From Isoetes taiwanensis (Eukaryota > Streptophyta > Lycopodiopsida > Isoetales > Isoetaceae), in the NCBI GenBank assembly GCA_021234155.1, contig JAJEKV010000002.1, forward strand, positions 20,273,761-20,337,760: a stretch of DNA of 64,000 bases, in the 5' to 3' direction. Each line of letters starts with the position of its first letter. Within the stretch, counting starts at the first letter, position 1. The notes beneath the pieces were generated by a model. The model searched no databases and was not told where the DNA came from. It worked only from the letters and a program-made list of their open reading frames with translations. Made by a program: the position numbers and the translations under genes. Positions 42,452-53,946 of the stretch are shown one piece after another.

Positions 42452-45263
42452 GTGGCTATGGCGAATGTCCTCCTCCATATCCACAGGCTCTGTTTGCCTT
42501 TGATCCTGCTCTTTGCCTCCCATTCCCTTGCCAAAATCAGCCATATCGAAATGGCCGCTCTTGAGCAAATTGGAAAGGCCCTCAATTACACTGATTCTGC
42601 TTTTTACTCTGATCCTTGTAACTCTGCAGCTATTACATGTGACTCCACAAACACTACCATCGTTAAGCTCAATTTTTACGGGAAGGGATTATCAGGAATT
42701 GTCCCTGAAGCCCTTGGCTCCCTTTCAAATCTCGCAAGTCTCGACCTTGCCATAAATAACCTTGTAGGCCCAATTCCTCGAGGTCTGGGTAACCTTACTC
42801 TTCTCACATTTCTGAACCTTGGTACTAATAGCTTTAACAGTTCCCTTCCAGAGGGCTTGGGCAACCTTACCAAATTGAAAGAATTGTATGTGGACAACAA
42901 TCAGTTGACAGGGCCCGTTCCGTCTTCTATAGGACAGCTTACCAATCTCCAATATTTTTTTGCCTACCATAATCACTTAAATGGTACCATTCCATCTCAG
43001 CTTGGTGATTGCAGCAGTTTGATCCATCTTCGCCTTCAAGAAAATTCATTTTCTGGTGAGACTTCTTTTCTCCAAGGCTTGAAAAATCTTAAACATTTAG
43101 ATCTGTCTTACAATCAGTTCTCTGGAACCATTTTCAAAACTCTGCAGAATTTAACTAGCTTAACTGACGCATACTTTAGAAAAAACAGTTTTACTGACTC
43201 TCCATCCTCCATATCTAATTCGCTTCAAATTTTAGACTTAGGATTCAACCAGATAACAGGAAGCATTCCACAGAACTTTGGTGGAAGTTCTTTGCAAAGC
43301 CTATTTCTAGACCACAATAATCTTACAAAAGAAGTCCCAGATGGAAGCTTCTCTTCCATGTCCAGCCTTCAGAAGCTAGACCTCTCTCACAATTCGCTCA
43401 ACATTTCTGTAGCCAAGTTAAAGGCGTACTTGGGCAACACAGAGATAAACTATGCATTCAATTATTTTACTGATGCTAGCCTCAAGACATTTAGCTGCAA
43501 CATTTCAAGCCCTACGTCATTGGATCAATGTTCTCCCTCTGTGCCTGGCAGCCTTCAAAGCTTTGCAATCAATGCAGGAGGTGACAATATAAGTTTTGGG
43601 AACTTACAGTTCCAAGCTGATGTCGATTATGGATTTGGGTTCCATTATAATAGTAGTGGTTCAAGAACATGGGCTGTGGAGATGTCAGAAAATTCCAAAA
43701 TCGTTAATAAACCTGAACTTACAGATCTTCCACAAATATATAGATCCATGTGCTCAGCAGAAGAATATTTAGCTTATCATGCAGTTACAGCTAGGGAAAT
43801 ACAATGTCACGCTTTATTTTGCGGAGATAGAGGGTGATTATAGTGGATATAGAGTGTTTGATGTCTATATTCAAGGAAGACTGATAAGGAAGGACTTGGA
43901 TGTGTTTGCTTTGGCACAAAAGAAAGCTTTTTATGCTATTTACAATGAGATTGAAGTTACAAGTGGCATCCTTTCTGTTCAACTAATTTATGATGGCAAG
44001 ACCAGTGGATCTGGTGCAGTTAGCCGCGGAGGGCCCATGATATCAGCTTTATCCGCGGTGTTAGCAAAGCCTTCAGGAACACCAGACAACTCCAAACACA
44101 AAGCAGTAATTATGAGTTGTTCGATTGCAGCATTTGTGATCCTTATTATAGTAGTAGGATTGTTACTCTTGTGGTTAAGGAAGAAAAAGAGGCATGCTTT
44201 GGAGCATGAGCACAAGGAAAACATTGGAGTAATGGAGTATAAGTATGGCGCCCTTTGCAAGGCCACGAATAATTTCAGCGAATTATCCAAAATAGGAGAA
44301 GGTGGGTTTGGATCAGTCTATAAAGGTGTACTTCCAAACGGTTGCACAATTGCCATCAAACGTCTACACCCAGATAGAAATGCAAGGCATGAAGAAGAGT
44401 TTAAAAAGGAAATTCAACTTATTAGCAGGATACGCCATCAAAATCTTGCAGGCATTCTAGGGTATAGTGCTTACTCTCACAAATCAGTGCATAGATTCTT
44501 GTTGGTATCTCAGTACATGCCCAATGGGAGCCTTGACAAACTGCTCTTTTTGGAGGATGAAAACCATGTGTTAAGTTGGGAGCTAAGATACAAAATTGCA
44601 CTTGGAACTGCGTGTGGACTTGCATATCTGCATGATGAGTCAGAGATTCATATTATTCATTGTGATGTAAAACCTCACAACATTCTCCTGGATGAAAAAT
44701 TTAACCCTTTTATAACTGACTTTGGTCTTGCAAGATTATACGATGACAGTAAATCCCATATCACAGCTTCCAGGCTTCAGGGTACTGTAGGCTATCTATC
44801 ACCAGGTATGTAGTTTTCGTGTTTAATTTTTATGTATTCTTCTCCACAAAATGAAAGATGCTAAATCTAATGCATTGAATCAGAATATGCTACAAAGCAT
44901 CAGCTATCAGAGAAAGTAGATGTTTACAGCTACGGGGTAGTATTATTGCAGCTGCTGAGCGGCAGGCGTGTAATAGATTTAGAGAAGGCGGTATTTTTGG
45001 TAGATTGGGCACATGAGCTTGGACCGTCTAATTTGATGGCGTTGATGGATAAGCGATTGGGAGATAAGTATTCAAGGGATGAAGCAATGGTAATTGCTAG
45101 TATAGCAATATTGTGCACCAATTCAGCAGCTAGCATAAGGCCAAGAATGCGTGATGTGAGGTTGATGTTGGAAGGCATAACCAGTGTTCCACATCTTCAA
45201 TTCAACTCCATAAACGAGTGGGGATCAGCTTCGCAAAATCTCTCTTATATCAGTTCCCTCTGA
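42452..45263 (+). CDS. LRR-malectin receptor-like kinase (one frameshift, one intron seen)
   Basis: The start at 42452 gives a hydrophobic signal peptide (HRLCLPLILLFASHSLA). An LRR N-terminal part and about eight leucine-rich repeats follow (LxxLxxLxLxxNxLxGxIP). A malectin domain comes next (INAGGDNISF; FAEIEGDYSGYRVFDVYIQG), then a transmembrane helix near 44105-44175 and a kinase domain. The kinase has GEGGFGSVYKG, AIKRL, HCDVKPHNILLD, DFGLA and GTVGYLSP. The catalytic loop reads HCD, not HRD. A 78-bp intron (44806-44883, GT-AG) splits the kinase before EYATKHQLSEKVDVYSYGVV. The frame changes by one base near 43,780, between the two halves of malectin, so the copy is a recent pseudogene or holds a sequencing error. 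Layout matches plant LRR-VIII kinases, cell-surface signalling receptors. Confidence 0.85.
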
Positions 45264-45599
45264 CTCCTTTGTTGATATGCCATTGTCATTTTTTTCAACT
45301 TCATTTGCATCGAATCAGAAACAACATCTTTGGGTCAATAAGCTTTGCACAATCTTTTGTGTATTGCTGGAGGGTATTCAGCATTGGTTAGGCATATGAT
45401 TTGTAAGTAGTATTGTATTTCTCGTCCTATAAATACATATGATTTGTAAGCAGTATTGTATTTCTCGTTCTATAAATACCAAAGTTGCGGTCTGAAGTAG
45501 AAAGTGCATACCAAGTTCTTGGTGCTGCTTTGACAACTCTAACATGGAGCCTCCAATGGGAACCCCTCCTTCTGGATAGCCAATCAAGGTGGATAACAT
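45264..45599. other. 3' flank of the receptor kinase gene
   Basis: This holds the presumed 3' UTR and a near-duplicate pair of about 45 bp (45395-45420 and 45435-45480, sharing ATGATTTGTAAG..AGTATTGTATTTCTCG). No gene seen. Confidence 0.5.
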
Positions 45600-46333
45600 G
45601 TGGTACATGCGAACATTCACGTTGCGTTGCAGAACCTGCACCTTCTGAATTTCGCCATTGCACCTCTGTCAAATTTGTGGTGTCGCAATGCGAGTGAGAG
45701 AATATCCTCGCATGCTTCTGGCATTTGCCATCCCAATGTCCTCCAAGGACCCAGTTGTGGCGTAGATAACTACATGCAATCACTTTTCCATGAGTTGTAT
45801 TTTTAGTAACTGTGGTCAACCATACGTGTCATACCTCATAACACTCTCATCATATCTTTGTAATTCTCCACAAGCTCGTGTAGATGGCCGAGATATTCCC
45901 ACTTGGTGGTGCAAGTCATCATGAGAGAAAGGCGAGAATAGATATCTTTCTTTCTTGCTTGAACGCCCGTTTTGTAAGGAACCAACATGCAAGAACATGA
46001 CATACATCTGCAGACAATACATTACGCGATATAATATACATTATATAATAACTTCCATAGATGGTTCACCTGTGTCTCCCCTAGCCCGCAACGTGGGTCC
46101 TCGACAATGACATCATCTAATGCTGCTCGTTCTGCATTGTCGATGTCTATCGTAATAGCCCTAGGTCGAACGCTTCCCATGCGGGCAAAGACTGCACGCA
46201 GGGCCACTCCCAATGCCAATCTCTCATGGTGCTCCCCAGACACAATGGTGCACAACATGTAGAAAACAGGCACATCGATACCATTGAGATTAGGGCCCAG
46301 GGGATTCACCTCTATATATTTTTTATATGGCAT
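45600..46333 (-). pseudogene. Decayed MULE-like transposase fragment
   Basis: On the minus strand PVFYMLCTIVSGEHHERLAL, a spacer, then RPRAITIDIDNAERAAL resemble the DDE core of Mutator-like transposases (GxPVxY..L..E, then a DxxxxExxA phrase). DVCHVLACWFLTKRA follows near 45970, like the CHFHVxRAW block after the second Asp. Stops separate the pieces. No terminal repeats were seen. The family call is tentative. Confidence 0.4.
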
Positions 46334-48000
46334 CTGCGTTCCTGGGTTTAGGCATAAATCCCTTATCTACCACATTTCATAGTGAAAACCCCTTTTCATA
46401 CGCGCTACTGATCCCTCTACAAGCATATCCCATATAGTATTTCTACATCATCAAATTCTCGCAAAAATGCACCCCCTTAATTTACTTGCAATGTAAGGGG
46501 CGAGTGGCCTCGCCACCTCCACGGCTCATCCACCACCTCGCCTTGCACCTCACCCTTAAACGACGTAAAAGCCCACATTGGCATTCTAGATAATATGAAA
46601 ATACGTTAAGGTAAATAATGATTTCGATAGTAGAGATAATCTCAAGGAATATCTATATTCTGTGGGATTCTGTTGAGGTTTGGTTTCAATTGTATGGAAA
46701 GGTAAGACTGAGGTAAGAGAATGAAAGACAACTAGAGAGAAGACACAAGGAGAACTTCCTTGTGAGTTCCTTGTATACAGCCACAAATAGCTTCTGATGA
46801 ACTGGGCCTGCAAAGTTCTCACCTATAACAACAACCATTCACCTCTCCACTCCCTCTCAGCTCCATCTGTTCTGTTTAGCATTGCACTGAACTAGTGAAG
46901 TTGAATGTCAAAATGCTCATGTCTACTCATTTTATATCACCCTTTTATAACCATTGCTCTTGACGTAATATGCATCCTAATTACCTTTTCAATTGTGCAT
47001 TATTTTCATATACATATATTAATGTCATGCATGGCCAATCAACAACACATCCACAAACATCTTATTAGGTCAATCAACAACACATACGAGGCATGAGGTT
47101 ATTGGATGGCATAAACCAGACATATACGAGGAATGATCTTTGGCTTGTTAGTGTCATGTGAAATCTCTATATGTAACAAAGTCTCACTTCAAATGCCATA
47201 TTGGAAAGTGGACTACTATGCATTATTTATCGATCTCTTTAATTTCAATGGTTCCTTTAGTTTTCTTGTTTTAAATGTACATTGGTTCCGTAATATTGTC
47301 TATCTATCTTAAAAATACACTAGTGGTCTAGTGGATAGACAAATACACTAGTGGTCTAGTGTAGTAATAAGATAGACATTAGTACATCCCTCCACATCCT
47401 TTTTGTTGTTGCCGAAAATAATAAAAGGTTGCACATATTGTAATGTCGTTGCACGTCACACAACGTAAATGTTGATGAGATCTAAGGACATAGTGTCAAC
47501 AAGATGTTAGTGTGGATGTGTTTTTGACTAAAGTAATGGCATGTTAGTGGGAAGGGTTAGGAAATAAGAAAAGCAAGGTAGGGTTCTACTCTAGTCAAGA
47601 ATTATATATCTAGAAGCGATTTGTGTCAAGGGTTAGTGATGATTCATGGTGATCAATTAATTACCGGCTCTAGAGCTTATCTTAAGATCTTTCAACAGTG
47701 TTGCTTTAATTTCGATTTGCAATTCACTAAAAGATCCTAGTTATACCGTGGAATGATTTTTCATACATAAGGGATGGTTTGGCCAAGTCGGGTGAAATCC
47801 TATAATTAGTTTTATCACAAAGATCTTAAGTTGAGTATTAATAAATGCATAAACCCTTTAGATTCAAAATTTATGACAAGTCGTTTTATGGGTCGTTTTA
47901 AATAACATGGATTGTGGACATGGATTTTTTAAAAAACATGGATCGTGTAAAAAACCTAGATTGTGGCAAGTCTCTTATCTTATCTTTAAAAAGCATGGTT
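46334..48000. other. No recognised gene
   Basis: AT-rich, with scattered short frames. A small direct repeat (ACACTAGTGGTCTAGTG) occurs near 47,319 and 47,346. The phrases ATGGATTGTG and AAAAAACATGGATCGTG recur near 47,910-47,960. Nothing else can be supported. Confidence 0.4.
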
Positions 48001-48010
48001 ACATGTTAAA

Positions 48011-48298
48011 GTGCTAGAAGAACACGACAGTGACATAAACTGTATGTTTGAACCCCCGATTTTAGCAGGTGAAGCCGGATCTATAGTAGATGAAGCCGAA
48101 TCAATCAAGAATTATGTCTGGGCTATCAGATATTCAACATATTTTCATTTATACAAGCTGCATGGAGCTCCGATCAGGCCTCTGATTCTTCCATCTGGTC
48201 ACATGTCACTGTTCACAAATGTTAATGCCCTTATTCACGAAGTTGAGAATAATACAGTAACATTTACCTTCAACATGAAACAGAGCCCTAACGCCTAA
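48011..48298 (+). CDS. Unrecognised 95-residue ORF
   Basis: A plus-strand frame contains INCMFEPPILAGEAGSIVDE and IRPLILPSGHMSLFTN, ending at a normal stop. Codon use looks protein-like but I recognise no family. It could be an exon whose neighbours are hidden, or a decayed element fragment. The stretch 48,299-49,060 after it holds nothing I can assign. Confidence 0.3.
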   Translation: MLEEHDSDINCMFEPPILAGEAGSIVDEAESIKNYVWAIRYSTYFHLYKLHGAPIRPLILPSGHMSLFTNVNALIHEVENNTVTFTFNMKQSPNA

Positions 48299-49074
48299 CA
48301 GTCTTTCTGGACAAAACATGGATTTAGAATCTAGACTCTGCCCTCAGTTCTACTATATAACATGCACATGTAGATCACATTCTGCACATCAACACCTGCG
48401 TCACTGCTGCACATTTGTTATTTTTTTTATGCATAATCACACGCAAAGACAACTTTCATGATTCATACATAAACCTCACTGCTACAATAATTCCCACAGT
48501 AATAAGGAAAGATTCAAACTTCATGCTGCACAATCATCAAACTTCCTAGCTGCTACAATACTAAGGAATCATCAAACTTCCTGCTTGAGTTAACTATGCT
48601 TACCTGGTTAAGTTTTCTGGTCAGCTGGTTAACTTTTTGGCTTGTTACTACTGCTGCATTCCCTGTAGTCTGTGAGTTCAGCTGTCTTGCTTACAAATTA
48701 ATGCTTACATCTTTCAGGCTACCTAGAGAAGGACGCTTTGACAATGCTATTCACCAAAGAAAAATTATCATAATGCAAGAACATCAAATGTTTAACACCA
48801 AAATATTATGCCTTACTCATCAGTCAGTCTCTGTTTAATGACCAAATAAGTTTTAAAGCAAGCAATAACAAACCAGGTTGCCGATGGACTAGAAAACTAG
48901 TCAAAGTTGCAGATCCAACAATAGTCTTGAGATTCACATCCAAATTAGAGAGAATAAATGCCTTCTATAATATCAGTTACATGCATTGAAAAAACATGTA
49001 TTATGGATGGAGCTAAAAAGCATGTGACCAAAACAGTTCTAAAGACTAGCTCTTTCTCTTTATGAACCTCAGAT

Positions 49075-49290
49075 TTCTTCATATGATCTACACAACCGCT
49101 TTCTTTCCCTTCTTATCTGCAACAAGGAAATAGTGTTAGTCTATGTAAGAAGTAAACATGCATTAAAATAAAAACAACCTTTTTGCTGGTTCCTTATAAA
49201 GTCATCAAACAGTAGCTTGTTTTCCTGATCTAGAGTATAATTATGTGTAATAGGATCATAAGTTAGACAAGCCAATGAAATCACGGACTC
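49075..49290 (-). pseudogene. Element B transposase, last two exons
   Basis: On the minus strand a block near 49275-49195 reads DPITHNYTLDQENKLLFDDF then IRNQQK. It is followed by a GT-started intron and, after a TTGTTGCAG acceptor near 49118, a short exon ending DKKGKKAVV and a stop. These fit the tail of the gene whose preceding part lies at 50284-50792, with a LINE between. The exon limits are approximate. Confidence 0.4.
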
Positions 49291-50283
49291 AAGAGAAATT
49301 TCTTGGCTATCCGCCAAGTCATAAGCAAGGGTACTTGGGATAAGCTAGAGAGGGTGCAGAAGGCTTTCCTTACATACAGCCTAGGCGTCAAGGACACGGT
49401 GCCTCCAATTTTGCTGTATGAGACTGGTTTTTGGCCCCTGCAGCATTCTGCTATGCGCAGGCACCTTGCGTATTTCCATAAGGTTGACGAAATGGATGCA
49501 CAACGTCTTCCTCCCCGGGCTCTATTATTGGCACAAGGGCCGCAACATCTGAAGAGAGTATAGCAAAAGCATTGTAGGGGATGGTTCGCACGATGGTTCA
49601 TAGACTATCAACACATTGTGGATATGTCGGATTTTGAATGCGCTCTTGGCTACCTCTCTGTGGGATACGCCCTCTTGCAAAGCCCAAAACAGAGCACTAC
49701 CACATACAGGTCAATCCGTCGCTTGAACACGGCCCCCACCAGTATCTGAAGGCACACATTTCCACCAAGAAATGAAGAGCTATAGCTGCAATAAGGACAG
49801 AGTCCCACCATCTCAGAATTGAGATAGGCCGCTGGGGTACGGATGGAGGGCAGGGAATCCCCCGGCATGAGAGATTATGCCAGTGCTGCACATGCAGATA
49901 GTAGAAGATGAACACCATGCTCTACAGGAATGCCCATCCGAGCAGCTCATGCCGATCTCAGATGCTCTGAGATAGCAATTCACCAACTGCTGGCTTCACC
50001 AATGGTGGCACGTCTTGCGTCCTACATTCTGCAAGTCTCCACCGTCAAGGAGTCCCTCACAGCACAGGGAATTTGAGCGCCCAAATAGGGCCTCTCAACG
50101 CCTACTACAAGGGTTTTTCCTCCCACACGGGGGGTTTTTTCATCCCAGTGGTAGAGACACATTGTACAGGGTTTCTGTGGTTTTATTTTGTGTTTGGAAA
50201 CTTTCCGCTATATTGTAAAACCGTCTCATAGGCCAGTTGGCCTCCGTGGACGTTAAAATATACTTCCTTCCTTCCGTCTTTTT
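49291..50283 (+). mobile_element. 5'-truncated non-LTR retroelement, copy 2, with CTTC-type tail
   Basis: The plus strand carries LERVQKAFLTYSLGVKD, LLYETGFWPLQHSAMRRHL and, after stops, a C-x2-C..VEDEHHALQEC module, homologous to copy 1 at 20140. The 3' UTR repeats TTGGCCTCCGTGGACG and ends (CTTC)n at 50263-50275. It interrupts the C-terminal part of the element B gene. Its 5' border is approximate and I could not confirm a target duplication. Confidence 0.7.
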
Positions 50284-51314
50284 TGCAGTTTCATGTGCAT
50301 TGTAGCATGCAAGATTAATCTGCACATCATGAGAAGGACGGTTGGCTAAATCAATAGGTTCCCTGCTTTCTTTCCATGATCGTCCGGACTTCCTTCGCAT
50401 GCTGAGCACTCTACCGTCCGTTCTTGCTCTAAAGATACTTCGACGGTTCCATCATCATTTTCTAATGTTAGATCAGATTCGTCTGCTACATGAACACTCT
50501 CTAATTCTTTATAGTAATCTTGATGGAAAAAATCCTCAAACTTCCATGGTGTCTCCCACCAAGATGCTCCGTCATTGTCATCCATGCAAGTGATGCCTAT
50601 TGCTTTGCACATGCCTTTGGCACTCTCAAATCCATATTTTAGTGCCTCAACAATCTTGTCATCTGTGCTAACGTCAGTATAATTTGCTAAGTTACAACTT
50701 ATTTCCTTCCCATCATCTCCCAATCTCTTTTCTAAAAGCTGCCATATATTTTCTTGCTTAGCATGTGCGGCTGGAAATATTAAATTGGACAAAGCTTAAA
50801 ATTCTGCCACTCGATTTAGAGCGCTCGCACTCTCTAACAAGTCGGCTCCATCACATGAACGCTCGTTTCTCACCATACCACCGACCTTTGAAAAGAAATG
50901 ATCCTGTGCAATGTAAAGGAACATGAAGGGTCTTGCAGTTGCCCCTAAAATATCTGATCAACAGTACTACATAATGACAGGATAGTTGAATATCCATAAA
51001 AGTTCCTCTACTATAAAGTTTTCTTCAAAGAATGAGTGTCATGTTTTAGAAGCCACAATCTCCATAACCTAAAAAGGAACAAAATGCTATCTTATTCAGT
51101 CCCATACATTGTCTAAAATATAAATGGGTATGTCAACAAACCTAAGAAAGAAGGAAACCGTTGCTGCAGCTTCCACTCGAGCTCTTAGATCCATATAAGG
51201 TGATAGAAAAATGTCAATGTAAAGTGACACAATTGATAAATAGATTTCAGTTCCATGGGTTCTCATTGGCGGCTTATTTTTATCATCTCTAAGTCTCCTT
51301 AAGCACGCTTGCAC
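50284..51314 (-). pseudogene. Element B transposase, C-terminal region
   Basis: Minus-strand pieces are 51314-51096 (RGHTEIYLSIVSLYIDIFLSP-like helical segment), 50792-50346 (AAHAKQENIWQLLEKRL, then DNDGASWWETPWKFEDFF and an acidic stretch), and a frameshifted continuation (EPIDLANRPSHDVQINLACY) to about 50,284, where LINE copy 2 begins. Some gaps between pieces may be introns. No motif beyond helical and acidic character was recognised. Confidence 0.4.
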
Positions 51315-51329
51315 TTTTCTTGAACATAT

Positions 51330-52561
51330 TCATTGTGCTGCTCTCCAATTTTGTCGATCCTTTCTCTCTACATCTCCTACCTCTAAACCATGACCTTGGC
51401 ATGTTTTAAATACATGCCAAACATCGTTCAAGGTGGCCAATTCCGTGCCTAGGTATAACCTCCTGGATGCAATATCTAATGGATTGATAAGCTTCTTACC
51501 ATTATGAATAAAATCTTGGTCGTGTAGACCATATACTCCACCGCCGTCTAGTATGGCTGCATGAAAGACCCATCCTTCCCATGGAATTGCATAACATTTG
51601 CCTGGTCCTTTCAATGCGGTATAATCTGCAACCATGCATTTTCTACGACGAGCATCCTCATCGGAACTATGCCCAATAAGTGGTCCAATAACATATGCTA
51701 AATGTGAACTCCAAAATTCATGTATAATTTTCCACTGCTTTCTTATATCTGCTGCATCAAACTTATTGCAAGTAAGTTGAATAGCTAATACCAGTTTGGG
51801 TAATCTAGGATGTAAAGGGTTCACACCATATTATGTTCAAATGCTTGTGTTATGGTACTATAACCTGTATCTTTAGATCCAACAACTACAAAGAAAGATG
51901 AGTCACATTTATGGACTTCCATCGGGCCACAAAAACCAATCAAACAATCGTCCCGTGCAACCCAACGAACAATGCCCTTGATTACCGTTTCATCTTCTGC
52001 CACAATTACAGGTACAGATCCCTCACTCAAAGACAACTCCGTCATATGCTTGCTGTAGCTTTTGGCTAAGTGTATAAATGTACTTTCATTAATGCCCAAT
52101 GTGTAGGTAAAGCTCTTCCTTGTAGATCTCATCATTGTTGATATGCTAGGACCCGCAAAATTAATAGACAAGAAATTATGCATGCGTCTTCCTCCCCAAA
52201 TCTTTATAGTCTCAAATAATTCTTTGGTGGTGCTTTTATAGCGTCTTTTGTGACCAGGCCAGATGATGTTTTGGGCAATATATGTTAAAAAGTCCCACAT
52301 GCCGGGTCTACCATCAAACTTTCCTCCATAATGTGCTTCCATAATATCAGCACAAAACTTCTTAACATCTTTCCTATTCATGGACTCGGATAGACTCTCT
52401 CGTATCGTGCGTGATCTAATTGAAAGGGTAACAACTCTCTTTCTACAAAATATTAACTCCTCCTTCAATCTCCTTACCTCAGCCCTTGCTTCCTTTGCTG
52501 TACTAAGCATTTCTATGTTTGTTAGATAGTCCACTCTTAAATGTGAACTTGGATCTCTTAG
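51330..52561 (-). CDS. Element B DDE-like transposase core
   Basis: Two abutting minus-strand frames (52561-51821 and 51824-51330). After a coiled coil (AKEARAEVRRLKEELIFCRK) come PVIVAEDETVIKGIV, VVVGSKDTGYSTI, then across a one-base shift LVLAIQLTCNKFDA, LIGHSSDEDARRRK and YGLHDQDFIHNGKKLINPLD. The block ends DVERKDRQNWRAAQ. A D-x3-IH-x2-KK-x2-NP phrase resembles the D..H..K signature after the second Asp in P-like and hAT-like transposases. The Asp of AEDE, of SDEDARRR and of DQDFIH are candidate metal ligands (inference). I recall proteins of this type from seed-free plants and marine invertebrates, not flowering plants. LINE copy 3 begins at its N-terminal edge. Confidence 0.5.
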
Positions 52562-53946
52562 AAATTCTAGAACAATTCTGTGAAGAAACCGGGCTGACAG
52601 TAAATCTAGCAAAAACTAAGATAGTCATCTTTGGCCATAAGAACAGGATAGACCCTTCAGATATAAGGAAAAAGAAATAGATGAAGCAACGGAATACAGA
52701 TATCTAGGGTACGACGCGCATGGCACAGGGAAGTGGGCCAAGGGTGCAGACTCTAGGTTCCAATCAGCTATAGGGAGTTATTTCAATATGAAGAATTTCT
52801 GCAACAGAAGCAGAATAATTGATTGGGACATCAAATGTTTCTGATTCAGTGTAGTAGTCGCCACTACTCAACTATATGGGGCAGAAGCTTGGGGGCCAAG
52901 CCTAACAGACAGAAAATGGGAAAAACAGGAAGGAATCCTTAGGCAGTGGCACAGACAGGAATTTAAAGTAAGGACAAATACGCCACTGACAATCATGGTC
53001 CTCGAAACAGGGCAAAAACCAATGGAGGTGAGAGCATGGGAGAGAACCATAAGGTATATGATTAGGGACAATGCAGGAGACCTTCAGGGGAAATTGTCCA
53101 GTATTGCAATTACTGAGTCAGCAAAATCACACATCCTCATAGGCAGCGGATGGTTCAAAGATGTGGCGATTTGGACTAGAGAAATGGGACTGAACTTGAG
53201 CGACCTAATAAATGAAGGACAGTGGAACGAGGAGTGGACAGACAGAGCCACAAGAGCATGGCTGGAAAAACACACAGGACCCAAGACGACCTGGCTCATG
53301 ACAGTTTTCAACCCAGATCAGCAAGTAGGACACCAGATGTATCAGGATAACATACTGGGGAAAACTAGAAGGGATATCTTGGCTAGATTCAGGATGGGGA
53401 GTCATAATCTGAGAATCGAAAAAGACAGGTGGAGAGGAATAGACAAGGAGGATCGGATATGCAGAATCTGTGACAATGGGAGAGTAGAGGATGAGAACCA
53501 CATGATTAATGATTGTCCGATATATGGGGACAGCAGAGACAGATACAGAAATATAAGAGGGGGGGAACCGGTATATATCCTGATGACAATAACAGAATCA
53601 CTCCGAGATCTGGCAGACGCGATCCAGGGAATGATGACCAGACACAGAGAAGTACACAGTGAAAGAGGGTTGGTAATATGATCCGCACAAAAGCGGATCA
53701 TAAACCCCATACAAATTGTTCAGTTAAAAGCTGATTGATAACGACGCATCACTGCACGGCCACGAAGCCGAAGTAAAGCGGGATGCTGGTAATAATAGAA
53801 AAAAGTCAGCCTTCAGAAAAGGCTACATCACAACAGTGTGATGTGCTAGTAGCGCCCTTTTAGGGAGCTCGCCCATGCTACACAAGTCCAGGGGCCTCAC
53901 GGCACAAGGGACGTTAATGTATATTCTATTCTATTCTATTCTAATC
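52562..53946 (+). mobile_element. 5'-truncated non-LTR retroelement, copy 3, with (ATTCT)n tail
   Basis: The plus strand starts in the RT tail (LEQFCEETGLTVNLAKTKIV) and continues, after stops, with 228 codons from 52995. These include MGSHNLRIEKDRWRGIDKED and ICRICDNGRVEDENHMINDC, the C-x2-C..H..C module. The 3' UTR ends in (ATTCT)4 at 53925-53944. CTCTTAG flanks it on both sides (52555-52561 and 53947-53953). Family differs from copies 1 and 2 in sequence and tail. Confidence 0.85.
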
